Below, piece by piece: positions 35,151 to 43,153 of a DNA stretch of 47,955 nt (within the stretch, counting starts at the first letter, position 1; each line of letters begins with the position of its first letter). The stretch is from Chloroflexota bacterium. GTDB lineage: Bacteria > Chloroflexota > UBA11872 > UBA12225 > JAJDUF01. Location: assembly GCA_022826725.1 (NCBI GenBank), contig JAJDUF010000017.1, forward strand, positions 1 through 47,955, read 5' to 3'. A program made the position numbers and the translations under genes. The notes under the pieces are model-generated. The model worked only from the letters and a program-made list of their open reading frames with translations, had not been told where the DNA came from and did not search any database.

Positions 35151-35360
35151 ATGGATGATCGCCCCAATCCGTTAAGCCCCCGCGAGTTGCAAGCACTCGA
35201 ACGACTGGCCGATGGCCTTACCCGCGCCCAAATCGCCGCGGAGTGGGGCGTGAGCGTCGGGACTGTGCATAACCACCTGCGACTGGTCCACGCCAAGCTC
35301 GGCGTGCGTTCTACGTCGCAGGCCATCGCCGTCGCCTTCCGCAACGGCTGGCTGGAATAG
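35151..35360 (+). CDS. Solo LuxR-type helix-turn-helix protein, 69 aa
   Basis: Consists only of a GerE/LuxR DNA-binding domain: LSPRELQALERLADGLTRAQ followed by IAAEWGVSVGTVHNHLRLVH and KLGVRSTSQAIAVAF. No receiver or ligand-binding domain is present, and none is encoded upstream in frame. AGGAGGAG precedes the ATG at 35151. It may be a stand-alone regulator like small LuxR-type proteins, or a remnant of a larger response regulator; the intact start site favours the former. It is followed by an 18-bp perfect inverted repeat. Confidence 0.8.
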   Translation: MDDRPNPLSPRELQALERLADGLTRAQIAAEWGVSVGTVHNHLRLVHAKLGVRSTSQAIAVAFRNGWLE

Positions 35361-35421
35361 CCGCTGGCCTTTCCCGCAGCCGCTATAAGCCCCTCAACCT
35401 CATCTCCGGCCGCCTCCTCCG

Positions 35422-35462
35422 TATCCCCCCGCTCAACATGGTGGAGTGGGAGCCGGGTGATG
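35422..35462. repeat. Intergenic repeat, type B (decayed)
   Basis: CCCCCCGCTCAACATGGTGG followed by AGTGGGAGCCGGGTGATGGG: the usual CACCATG/CATGGTG centre with a weakened stem. Confidence 0.55.
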
Positions 35463-35511
35463 GGCCAAAGCCGCACCACCCCTGGCACTATCCGTGCGGC
35501 TTTGGCCCATC
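35459..35511. terminator. 18-bp perfect inverted repeat between convergent genes (probable bidirectional terminator)
   Basis: GATGGGCCAAAGCCGCAC (35459-35476) is the exact reverse complement of 35494-35511, with a 17-nt loop. It lies between the end of the HTH gene and the end of the convergent hydrolase gene. There is no T run on either side, so Rho-independent termination in the strict sense is uncertain. An operator for the solo HTH protein is an alternative. Confidence 0.5.
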
Positions 35512-35544
35512 AGTAGGTGCGGCTCGAGGCCTAGCCCTCCGGCC

Positions 35545-36612
35545 TTACTTGAGTTGGGCCTTCAGCACTTCGTAGGCCGGGGTCGTGCTGCCATCATTAT
35601 TGACCAACCCAAAGCCGTACTTCTCGTCGGTCGAGGGCACAATGTCGCGGAAGTTCAGATTCCACACAATCGCCACCTGCACGTAGGGGTACTGCTCCCA
35701 CAGCATCTGGAAGGCCTGGTCGAAGTACGCGGCGCGCTCTTCCTCGCTATTGTCACCGCAGTACTCGTAGTGCGGCACCCGGTTATTCGGATCGCACACA
35801 CTCCAGCCGAACTCCGTAAACCACATCGGCTTGTCATCCCCATGCTTCAGCATCACCTCCCGCAGTTGCGTGAACCGCAGGAAGAAGAAGCTAGGATGGT
35901 TGCGGAAACCGGCACCGGGCGCCGTTGACCGATCAACCCAGTCGCCGGGCGGGCTGTTATAGCCCGACGGATGCGCGCCCATCACGTCGAAGTAGTTCTT
36001 GATCTGCCCACCCGTCTCCTGGTAGAGCCGATCCAGATACACCACGTCGTCGAGCGCCGCGTTGCAGTCACCGTGTCCGGTCGGTGTCAGCGCCGGGAAC
36101 ACCACCACGGCCTGGGGATTGCCGGCCTTCACGCCCTCGTAGGCGGCCTTCTGTAGCGCCAGGAACTCGGCCGGGAAGTTGCCACACAGCCGTCCTTGCC
36201 CCCACTCGCCGGCCAAGTTCTGCTCGTTCCAGGTCTCGAACGCCTGCACCTTCCCCTGGTAGCGACTGGCGAGGAACCGGAAGAAGTCGCCGAGCTTCGA
36301 CGGATCAGCCGGCGAATGGCCGCCGGGTACGGCATAGAAGTCGGGCGAGCTGACGATACTGAGCAGCACTTTCAGCCCCGCCGCGTGCGCGTCGTTGACC
36401 GAGCCGTCCAGGTAGCTCATCTCCTGCGGATCGTAGACGCCCGCTTCCTTCTCGACCTGGCTCCAGCGGACCTGCTGCTTGATCCAGGTAAAGCCGGCCT
36501 CCTGCGTCAGCCGAATGGCGTTCGCACGCCGGCCGAAGCGCGTATCGAGCAGATGCGCCTGGAACCCATACTCCAACCGGAAGGTCCGGCCCGCCGGCAA
36601 GGGCCGCTGAGG
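35545..36612 (-). repeat. Tandem duplication, unit 1 (hydrolase barrel; unit 2 at 37208-38275)
   Basis: The two units are offset by exactly 1663 bp from the stop codon to the start of the barrel, without a visible insertion or deletion. Differences are scattered and mostly at third codon positions, so both copies remain under protein-level constraint. Confidence 0.8.
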
Positions 36613-37110
36613 TCGTGGCGTCGCGGTAGGCAGCGGTACGGGTGTCGCCGTCGGCGGCACGGCCGTGGCCGTTGGTGCGGGCGCCGTCGTGGCCGTCGCG
36701 GTCGGCGCCGTCGTGGCCGTGGGTGAAGGCGGCAGCGTGGGCGACGCCGGCACTGGCGTGGCTGTCGCCGTCGGCGGCATGGCCGTGGTCGTTGGTGACG
36801 GCGCTGTCGTGGCTGTCTCGGTCGGTGGGGACTCCGTCGGCGAAGGTGGCGCCGTGGGCGATGCCGGTACCAGCGTGGCTGTCGCCGTTGGCGAAGGTAA
36901 CGTGGTGGCCGTCGCGGTCGGCGGCGCGACCGTTGGTGCCGCAGTTGGCGTGGGCGGCGGCGGTACTGTCGGTTGCGCCACCTCGACCGTTGGGGCTGCC
37001 GGTGCCGGCGCGACCGGGGTGTCGGCCGGCGGTGGTGCCGATCCGAGATCGCAGCCGGCGAGCAGAGCGCCGCATATCAGCATCGTAAGAGCAAAGCGCC
37101 AACGTAGCAT
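35545..37110 (-). CDS. Secreted lipoprotein glycoside hydrolase (clan GH-A-like), copy 1
   Basis: 521 aa. The lipobox ends at C20 (LLAGC); residues 25-170 are a low-complexity Pro/Thr/Ala linker (PTATATP-type repeats) of the kind that spans an envelope or carries glycosylation. The catalytic TIM barrel follows (about 175-521): ETWNEQN with acid/base E296 and WFTEFGWS with nucleophile E433, the two-Glu arrangement of GH39/GH5-like enzymes. The substrate is not predictable. The ATG has no strong ribosome binding site. The barrel is almost identical to that of the next gene upstream, with no gaps between the two over about 1.07 kb. Confidence 0.8.
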   Translation of the reverse strand: MLRWRFALTMLICGALLAGCDLGSAPPPADTPVAPAPAAPTVEVAQPTVPPPPTPTAAPTVAPPTATATTLPSPTATATLVPASPTAPPSPTESPPTETATTAPSPTTTAMPPTATATPVPASPTLPPSPTATTAPTATATTAPAPTATAVPPTATPVPLPTATPRPQRPLPAGRTFRLEYGFQAHLLDTRFGRRANAIRLTQEAGFTWIKQQVRWSQVEKEAGVYDPQEMSYLDGSVNDAHAAGLKVLLSIVSSPDFYAVPGGHSPADPSKLGDFFRFLASRYQGKVQAFETWNEQNLAGEWGQGRLCGNFPAEFLALQKAAYEGVKAGNPQAVVVFPALTPTGHGDCNAALDDVVYLDRLYQETGGQIKNYFDVMGAHPSGYNSPPGDWVDRSTAPGAGFRNHPSFFFLRFTQLREVMLKHGDDKPMWFTEFGWSVCDPNNRVPHYEYCGDNSEEERAAYFDQAFQMLWEQYPYVQVAIVWNLNFRDIVPSTDEKYGFGLVNNDGSTTPAYEVLKAQLK

Positions 37111-37207
37111 GATCTTGCAATGGGGCAGACGGCGAAGATAATACCCGCAGCCGCCGCCGGAATCCAGCGGCGGCCCCGACTACACCTTCCGCGACCGGGC
37201 ACCACAC

Positions 37208-39313
37208 CTACTTGGGATGCGCCTTCAGCACCTCGTAGGCCGGTGTCGTGCTGCCATCGTTGTTGACCAACCCGAAGCCGTACTTCTCATCGGTCGAGGG
37301 CACAATGTCGCGGAAGTTCAGATTCCACACAATCGCCACCTGCACGTAGGGGTACTGCTCCCAGAGCATCCGGAACGCCTGGTCGAAATACCTGGCCCGC
37401 TCCTCCTCGCTATTGTCACCGCAGTACTCGTAGTGCGGCACCCGGTTGTTCGGGTCACACACACTCCAGCCGAACTCCGTAAACCACATCGGCTTGTCGT
37501 CCCCGTACTTCAGCATCACTTCCCGTAGCTGCGTGAACCGCAGGAAGAAGAAGCTGTCGTGGTTGCGGAAGCCGGAGCCAGGCGCCGTCGAACGACCGAC
37601 TCCGTCACCCGGCGGGCTGTTGTAGCCCGACGGATGCGCGCCCATCACGTCGAAGTAGTTCTTGATCTGCCCACCGGTGTCCCGGTAAAGCCGATCCAGG
37701 TACACCACGTCATCGAGCGCCGCGTTGCAGTCACCGTGTCCGGTCGGTGTCAGCGCCGGGAACACCACCACGGCCTGGGGATTACCGGCCTTCACGCCCT
37801 CATAGGCGGCTTTCTGCAGCGCTAGGAACTCCCCTGGGAAGTTGCCACACAGCCGCCCTTGCCCCCACTCGCCGGCCAAGTTCTGCTCGTTCCAGGTCTC
37901 GAACGCCTGCACCTTGCCCCGGTAGCGGCTGGCGAGGAACCGGAAGAAGTCGCCGAGCTTCGACGGATCGGCCGGTGAGTGGCCGCCGGGCACCGCGTAG
38001 AAGTCCGGAGACTTCACGATACTCAACAACACCTTGAGGCCGGCCGCAGAGGCGTCGTTGACCGAGCCGTCCAGGTAGCTCATCTCCTGGGGGTCGTAGA
38101 TGCCGGGCTGCTGCTCGATCTGGCTCCAGACCACCTGCTGCTTGATCCAGGTAAAGCCGGCCTCCTGCGTCAGCCGAATGGCGTTCGCACGCCGGCCGAA
38201 GCGCGTATCGAGCAGATGCGCCTGGAACCCATACTCCAACCGGAAGGGCCGGCCCGCCGGCAAGGCCCGCAGGGGCCGTGGTGTAGCGGTCGGCGGCACC
38301 GGCGTAGCGGTCGGCGGTATCGGCGTAGCCGTCGGCAGAATTGGCACCGCCGTGGCCTGTGGCGCTTGAGTAGCCACCGGCGCCGGTGGTGCGACGGTTC
38401 TCGGCTCTGGAGTGGGAATCTGCCTCACAGGCGGTGGCGGCAGCGGCGGCGGCGCTTTACCGGGCACCGGTGGGAAGTTCGGCACGGATGGCAAGGCCGC
38501 AATCAGCGAGGCGCCGGCCCCGTGCGGCGTCGTCACCACACCACTGAGTACCCCCGTCTCCTTCAATAGATCGCCGCCGAGCACCGGCACCACGCTGCCC
38601 GCCGCGAAGATGCCGGCCGGGTGATCCACCTTCCATCGCTGGAAGGCAATCCGCTGGAACCGCTGGGAGACGAACGGTCCGTAGTCCTCCGGGATGGACA
38701 TCGGCAGACCATAGAGGTTGATCGCGTCGTTGGCTGTCCAAGGCCCCGAAGTCCCCACACCGAGGGGCGGATTGTAGTACGCCGCCCGGATGGCATCATC
38801 CCATAGCCAACCCAGACGGATAGCGACGGCCTCGTCGAACGAGCGGGAGCCGTCTGCACGCCCTCTGGGAATCTGCCGGGCCGACGCGAGGAAGGCATCC
38901 TGGACGGCCTCTTCCAGAATCTGGAACGTGTTGGCGAACCGGATACCGTGTCCCCGGCAGGCTTGCAAGGTCACCCGCTGCAAGACCTGGTACACACAGC
39001 CGTCGCGTCCGACAAAAGCGCGACTAGCCGGATAGCCCAGCACCTCAACGCCGCCCATATTCTGGGTGTGTGTCCAGAACGGCACCGGACCCACCGGCGT
39101 GAACGGGAGGTCGCGCAGATCAAATCCGCGACCATCGGCCGTGCCGGACGCCTGACGATAGTGCCAGCCACCGGGAACGGCCTCGTCGGACGCAGCTTGG
39201 TGCGCTGGCGCGGCCACCACGGCCGCTGCGGTCAAGCCAAGCACACAGAGCGCCAACACCAGGGACTTGGTGATCCGGCGCAAACGCGGCAAAGTACGTT
39301 TCGTTAGCGGCAT
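37208..39313 (-). CDS. Secreted glycoside hydrolase (clan GH-A-like), copy 2, with extra N-terminal domain
   Basis: 701 aa. A Sec signal peptide (LVLALCVLGLTAAAVVAAPA) is followed by a domain at about 45-270 containing GGVEVLGYPASRAFVGRDGC and VYQVLQRVTLQA, a module typical of secreted Chloroflexota proteins. A Pro-rich linker (about 280-350) leads to the same TIM barrel as copy 1, with ETWNEQN and WFTEFGWS intact. Anchoring therefore differs: copy 1 is a lipoprotein, copy 2 a secreted or domain-tethered protein. AGGAGG is 13 bases before the ATG, rather far. Probably arose by tandem duplication of the barrel with exchange of the N-terminus. Confidence 0.8.
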   Translation of the reverse strand: MPLTKRTLPRLRRITKSLVLALCVLGLTAAAVVAAPAHQAASDEAVPGGWHYRQASGTADGRGFDLRDLPFTPVGPVPFWTHTQNMGGVEVLGYPASRAFVGRDGCVYQVLQRVTLQACRGHGIRFANTFQILEEAVQDAFLASARQIPRGRADGSRSFDEAVAIRLGWLWDDAIRAAYYNPPLGVGTSGPWTANDAINLYGLPMSIPEDYGPFVSQRFQRIAFQRWKVDHPAGIFAAGSVVPVLGGDLLKETGVLSGVVTTPHGAGASLIAALPSVPNFPPVPGKAPPPLPPPPVRQIPTPEPRTVAPPAPVATQAPQATAVPILPTATPIPPTATPVPPTATPRPLRALPAGRPFRLEYGFQAHLLDTRFGRRANAIRLTQEAGFTWIKQQVVWSQIEQQPGIYDPQEMSYLDGSVNDASAAGLKVLLSIVKSPDFYAVPGGHSPADPSKLGDFFRFLASRYRGKVQAFETWNEQNLAGEWGQGRLCGNFPGEFLALQKAAYEGVKAGNPQAVVVFPALTPTGHGDCNAALDDVVYLDRLYRDTGGQIKNYFDVMGAHPSGYNSPPGDGVGRSTAPGSGFRNHDSFFFLRFTQLREVMLKYGDDKPMWFTEFGWSVCDPNNRVPHYEYCGDNSEEERARYFDQAFRMLWEQYPYVQVAIVWNLNFRDIVPSTDEKYGFGLVNNDGSTTPAYEVLKAHPK

Positions 39314-39437
39314 GATGATCCGGCGGCCTCCTATATCCAGTGGGTACTATTAGGTATAGCAATCATAGTCTACCCTATAACGGTTGTGGTAGCGTTTTGA
39401 TATGGACGGTGCGGAGGGGCGCTAGGAGCATAGACAC

Positions 39438-39950
39438 ATGGTAAGTCCGGAAACGCGCAGTGCGGCGCTGCTCGCCGGCCTCCGGGAGATCGCCCCGGAC
39501 TACGTATTCCATCTCCCCAGCAGTACGCTCAAGAGTCTTCTGACCGGCCTGGCCGAGCTGGGTATCACGGTCCACCCGCTCACACGGGAGGAGGAGGGTA
39601 TCGGTATCGCCTCGGGCCTGGCGTTGGCTGGACGCAAGCCGGTCTTGGTGATCCAGGACAACGGGCTAGGCAATGCACTGACGGCGCTCACCACCTTCCC
39701 GCAGGCGTACCACATCCCGATCTTCCTACTGGTCTCGCAGCGCGGTGGCCTTGGTGAATACAACTCGATGATCCATACGTTCTGCGAGCGGGTGGAGCCG
39801 ATCCTGGACGCGGCCGGCATCCGCTACTTCAAGCTGGACGCCCGCATCCCGCTGGAGGAGTGGACGCCAACGGTGGCGCTGGCCTATCAATACATGCAAA
39901 CAACCCACAGACCGATCGCCGTGCTCTGCAACCTGATGGCCGGGCAGTAG
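39438..39950 (+). CDS. Sulfopyruvate decarboxylase-like, alpha (N-terminal TPP) subunit
   Basis: 170 aa. HLPSSTLKSLLTGLAELGI and the TREEEGIGIASGLALAGRKP segment (the Glu at 51-53 activates TPP) match the N-terminal half of the ComD/phosphonopyruvate decarboxylase group, in which the enzyme is split in two. The C-terminal half is the next gene, 43 bp downstream. The pair would decarboxylate a 3-substituted pyruvate such as sulfopyruvate (to sulfoacetaldehyde) or phosphonopyruvate. AGGAG is nine bases before the ATG. It is divergent from the glycoside hydrolase genes. Confidence 0.82.
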   Translation: MVSPETRSAALLAGLREIAPDYVFHLPSSTLKSLLTGLAELGITVHPLTREEEGIGIASGLALAGRKPVLVIQDNGLGNALTALTTFPQAYHIPIFLLVSQRGGLGEYNSMIHTFCERVEPILDAAGIRYFKLDARIPLEEWTPTVALAYQYMQTTHRPIAVLCNLMAGQ

Positions 39951-39993
39951 GGTGCGGCTCCCAACAGGCAACCGGGCGAGGACAAGAAGACGC

Positions 39994-40590
39994 ATGACTA
40001 CAACCACGCCGGCAGCGCCGCTCACGCGGTTCGCGGCGCTGCGCGCCACCGCCGCCGCCTATCCGACGGAGCCATACGTCGTCGCCGTCGGCACGATGGT
40101 CCGCGAGATGTTGCTCGTCGGGCGGGCAGACAACCACCTGTACGTCCTCGACTCCATGGGGCTACCGCCGGCTATCGGGCTGGGCCTCTGCCTCGGCCTG
40201 GACACGAGCGAGCACGAGAAAGTGGTCGTGGTCGAGGGCGACGGCGGCATGTTGATGGGCATGTCCACGCTGGCTACCATCGGGCTGCTCCACCCCCGCC
40301 AACTGCTGTTGATCGTCTTGGATAACGGCGTCTATGCCGCGACCGGCGACCAGACCACGGCGGCCGCGGCCGTGGATTTCTGCGCGGCGGCCCGCTCCTG
40401 CGGCTTTGCCAGCACTTGGAGCGTTGCTACCGAGGAGGCATTGCAGGCGGCGTTGGCGGCAGCACGGCGCGAGCCAGGGCCAGCACTCCTGCACGTGCGA
40501 ATCACACTGGAGAACGCACCCAGCACCTACTTCCTCCCCGATCCCGTCGAGTTGACCCTCAACTTCCGACGCTACCTGAACGGCAAATGA
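39994..40590 (+). CDS. Sulfopyruvate decarboxylase-like, beta (C-terminal TPP) subunit
   Basis: 198 aa. The diphosphate/Mg motif runs from GDG at 82-84 (EGDGGMLMGM) to N111 (LIVLDNGVYAATGDQ), as in ComE and the C-terminal half of phosphonopyruvate decarboxylase. The ATG at 39994 is chosen because the upstream in-frame codons (RLPTGNRARTRRR) are not family-like. With the alpha subunit it forms a complete active site at the interface. No taurine, sulfolactate or phosphonate genes adjoin it, so the substrate remains open. Confidence 0.82.
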   Translation: MTTTTPAAPLTRFAALRATAAAYPTEPYVVAVGTMVREMLLVGRADNHLYVLDSMGLPPAIGLGLCLGLDTSEHEKVVVVEGDGGMLMGMSTLATIGLLHPRQLLLIVLDNGVYAATGDQTTAAAAVDFCAAARSCGFASTWSVATEEALQAALAAARREPGPALLHVRITLENAPSTYFLPDPVELTLNFRRYLNGK

Positions 40591-40728
40591 GCGGGGGGAG
40601 ACACAGCGGTAGTCTGGTAAAGGCGAGGTCGCTTCGACTAGAATAGGGAGAGCAGTGGCCGGCGTGGCACAGCCACGGGTGCCGGCTGCTTGGTTCTGCA
40701 AGGTTGCGGTTCGATTGGAAGGAATGCG

Positions 40729-41595
40729 ATGCGCGTAGTTCGCGGAGAACGGTTTGTCGGCTTTTGTGGCGGCGTCAAGCGGGCGTGGAAGCTCGCCGTC
40801 GAGTCCTCCGAGAGCAATGACGACGAGGCGGTCTTCATCTCGGGCAAGCTGATCCACAACACTCCGGCTATGCAGGAGTTGGAGACGATGGGCGTGCGCC
40901 CCCTGCCGGTCTCCCTCATGGATGCTGACCTCCCGGCAGTAGAAACGGCGCCATTGGCCGGCCGCACGGTCCTGATGCGCGCGCACGGCGAAAGCCCCAC
41001 GGCATTTGCACGTGCCCAAAATCTCGGCCTCAATGTCCTCGACGCCACCTGCCCCATCGTCACCGTGGTGCAAAAGATCGCCAAGCAGCTTGAGGACGAG
41101 GGGTATCAGGTGATTGTCTTCGGCCACCGCGACCATCCCGAAGCCCGGGCCACCGTGGCCCACACGGAGCACGGCCTCATCATCGAATCGGTCGAAGAGG
41201 CCGCCGAGCTAGGGCATTACCCGAAGCTCGCCTCCATCGCGCAGACGACCATGCTCACCGCCGACTACGTAGAGCTATGCAAGGTCCTGGAGAACAAGGC
41301 GGACGTGTTCGACGACCGCGGCCGCATCTGCGGGTGGACTCAGCGTGCTCAAGGCGAGGCGGTGGAGTTGGCGCACACGGTGGACATGATGGTCGTCGTC
41401 GGTGGACGGGATAGCTCCAATACGCACCAATTGGTGCGGGTGTGCTCCGAAGTCTGCCCCACGCGCCACATCGTCACGGCGGACGAGCTTGACGAAGCAT
41501 GGTTCGACGGCATAGAGACGGTCGGCCTCGCCGCCGGCGCCTCGACGCGCGAGCACGATATCACCGCGGTCATCTCCTGGCTCGAAGCCCACTGA
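40729..41595 (+). CDS. ispH: 4-hydroxy-3-methylbut-2-enyl diphosphate reductase
   Basis: 288 aa, last step of the MEP isoprenoid pathway, a [4Fe-4S] enzyme. The three cluster cysteines are C13 (GFCGGVKRA), C108 (DATCPIV) and C201 (RICGWTQ). Substrate-binding H43 (LIHN), H86 (RAHGESP) and H136 (HRDHPEA), together with the SSNTHQL and GASTRE motifs, are kept. GGAAGGA precedes the ATG at 40729. A TAGAAT box at 40639-40644 is a possible -10 element. Single-copy core gene, so this part of the window is chromosomal. Confidence 0.92.
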   Translation: MRVVRGERFVGFCGGVKRAWKLAVESSESNDDEAVFISGKLIHNTPAMQELETMGVRPLPVSLMDADLPAVETAPLAGRTVLMRAHGESPTAFARAQNLGLNVLDATCPIVTVVQKIAKQLEDEGYQVIVFGHRDHPEARATVAHTEHGLIIESVEEAAELGHYPKLASIAQTTMLTADYVELCKVLENKADVFDDRGRICGWTQRAQGEAVELAHTVDMMVVVGGRDSSNTHQLVRVCSEVCPTRHIVTADELDEAWFDGIETVGLAAGASTREHDITAVISWLEAH

Positions 41596-41616
41596 GCCGC
41601 GCTATTGGTCGTGCTC

Positions 41617-41679
41617 GGTCATTCCCGCGCAAGCGGGAATCCCCCCCTCTCCCCGTGGGAGAGGGCCGGGGTGAGGGCT
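41617..41679. repeat. Compound intergenic repeat (perfect type A then type B)
   Basis: ATTCCCGCGCAAGCGGGAAT palindrome immediately followed by CCCCCCTCTCC...GGAGAGGGCCGGGGTGAGGG, the same order as at 11819-11883. Confidence 0.75.
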
Positions 41680-41704
41680 GACGGCTGAGCCAGGTTGGCG
41701 GGAG

Positions 41705-42979
41705 ATGGGGATCGAGCGGCAGCGCCTCCAAGCGATCCTGAGCGGCGATCTCGACTTTCATGAGCAGAGCAGTACGTACAGCACCCACGCATTACATGCC
41801 TTTGCCGCAAAGTTCCCTCCCCAGTTGCCCCGCACGTTCATTGAGCAGCTGACGCATCCTGGTGATACCGTGCTGGACCCGATGATGGGATCGGGTACGG
41901 CAGTGTTGGAGGCCATGCTGCTGGGCCGCCGCGCGGTTGGCGTAGACATTGATCCCCTCGCCGTCCGCCTGTGCCGTGTCAAGACCTGGCCCGTTGACCT
42001 GGATTATGCTCGGCAAGCGGGTCACGCTTGCGCGACGCACGCGGCGGCGCTGCTGGAGCGGGACCCGGCCCGGCTCACAACGGAACTGGGCCGGCGTTTT
42101 GATGCGGCAACACGGGACTTCCTCGACTACTGGTTCACTCCGGATACCCAACGTGAGCTTGTTGCGTTGCTCTTGCAGATCGAACGCGAGACAAACCCGA
42201 CCGTCCGGGAGCTGCTGGAGGTCGTGCTCTCCTCCACAATCATTACCAAGAGCGGCGGGGTTTCACTCGCGCGGGACCTCGCACACACGCGGCCGCATCG
42301 CGCACACGCCAAACAGCCGCGTAGCGCCATCGCCCAGTTTAGGATTAGGTTGCGGAAGAGCCTTACCGCATTGCTGGCGCTCCCAGCCGATGCCTTGCCG
42401 GTTGTGCTCCACCATGCCGATGCCCGCCAACTGCCTATTGACGATGAGTCCGTTGACCTGGTGATTACCTCGCCGCCCTATGCCAACGCCATTGACTACA
42501 TGCGCGCCCACAAATTCTCCTTGGTCTGGTTTGGTGAGCCGATCAGTGAGCTTTCGGCCCTGCGCGCTACCTACATCGGGTCCGACAACAGCCGCGGCGT
42601 CATCGCCGACGATCTGCCGGCGGGAGCTGCGCGGTGTGTGTCGGAAGTGGCGCAGCGTGACCACCGGAAGGCGCGGATCCTGCAGAAGTATCTCGTTGAG
42701 CTGCGCGCTGCCCTAGCCGAGATGTTGCGCGTGCTGCGTACCGGCAGAGCCGCCGGTATTGTCGTCGGGCCATCTACGATGCGTGGTATCCGCGTGCAAA
42801 CGCAGGAGCACCTCGCCGAGATCAGCACCCAGCTCGGGTTCGATGTGGTAGGCATCGGCAAACGTGTGCTCGACCGGAATCGGCGTATGATGCCCGCCCG
42901 TTGGGGCAACTCCACAATGAACGGGATCGAGTTACGGATGCACGAGGAGTTTGTGATCGGTCTGGTGAAGCCGGCGTAG
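41705..42979 (+). CDS. Orphan DNA methyltransferase (N4-cytosine/N6-adenine class)
   Basis: 424 aa. SAM-binding motif I is DPMMGSGT (58-65) with GVDIDP after the next strand; catalytic motif IV is SPPY (256-259, in VITSPPYANAIDY). Motif I precedes IV by about 190 residues, an alpha-like order, with an intervening region that could hold target recognition. SPPY is most often seen in N4-cytosine enzymes, although adenine enzymes cannot be excluded. No restriction gene adjoins it. The ATG has only GGAG directly in front, so translation initiation may be weak or leaderless. It lies just upstream of two parS sites. Confidence 0.82.
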   Translation: MGIERQRLQAILSGDLDFHEQSSTYSTHALHAFAAKFPPQLPRTFIEQLTHPGDTVLDPMMGSGTAVLEAMLLGRRAVGVDIDPLAVRLCRVKTWPVDLDYARQAGHACATHAAALLERDPARLTTELGRRFDAATRDFLDYWFTPDTQRELVALLLQIERETNPTVRELLEVVLSSTIITKSGGVSLARDLAHTRPHRAHAKQPRSAIAQFRIRLRKSLTALLALPADALPVVLHHADARQLPIDDESVDLVITSPPYANAIDYMRAHKFSLVWFGEPISELSALRATYIGSDNSRGVIADDLPAGAARCVSEVAQRDHRKARILQKYLVELRAALAEMLRVLRTGRAAGIVVGPSTMRGIRVQTQEHLAEISTQLGFDVVGIGKRVLDRNRRMMPARWGNSTMNGIELRMHEEFVIGLVKPA

Positions 42980-43020
42980 GCCGTCCGTTATTCCGGCTAT
43001 CTCACCGGTGGAGTGAGCGC

Positions 43021-43036
43021 TGTTTCACGTGAAACG
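43021..43036. promoter_or_regulatory. parS site 1 (ParB-binding centromere element)
   Basis: TGTTTCACGTGAAACG differs only in the last base from the bacterial parS consensus TGTTTCACGTGAAACA. It is intergenic, between the methyltransferase and a small membrane-protein gene. Confidence 0.88.
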
Positions 43037-43067
43037 TCGCGGTGCCCGGCAACGATCAACCGCCCGG

Positions 43068-43083
43068 TGTTTCACGTGAAACG
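43068..43083. promoter_or_regulatory. parS site 2 (ParB-binding centromere element)
   Basis: A second TGTTTCACGTGAAACG, identical to site 1, 31 bp further on (47 bp from first base to first base). Two sites so close make chance occurrence negligible. parS sites cluster near the replication origin in most bacteria; parA and parB themselves are not in the window. Confidence 0.88.
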
Positions 43084-43119
43084 GTGCCTCACCCGACAGC
43101 CACCATCCGGCATCTACGC

Positions 43120-43125
43120 TAGAAT
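43120..43125 (+). promoter_or_regulatory. Candidate -10 box (TAGAAT) of the small membrane-protein gene
   Basis: TAGAAT 28 bp before the GTG start, with no clear -35 element. Confidence 0.3.
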
Positions 43126-43153
43126 CAACCAGTCCTGCCCCAGGGGGTGAACC

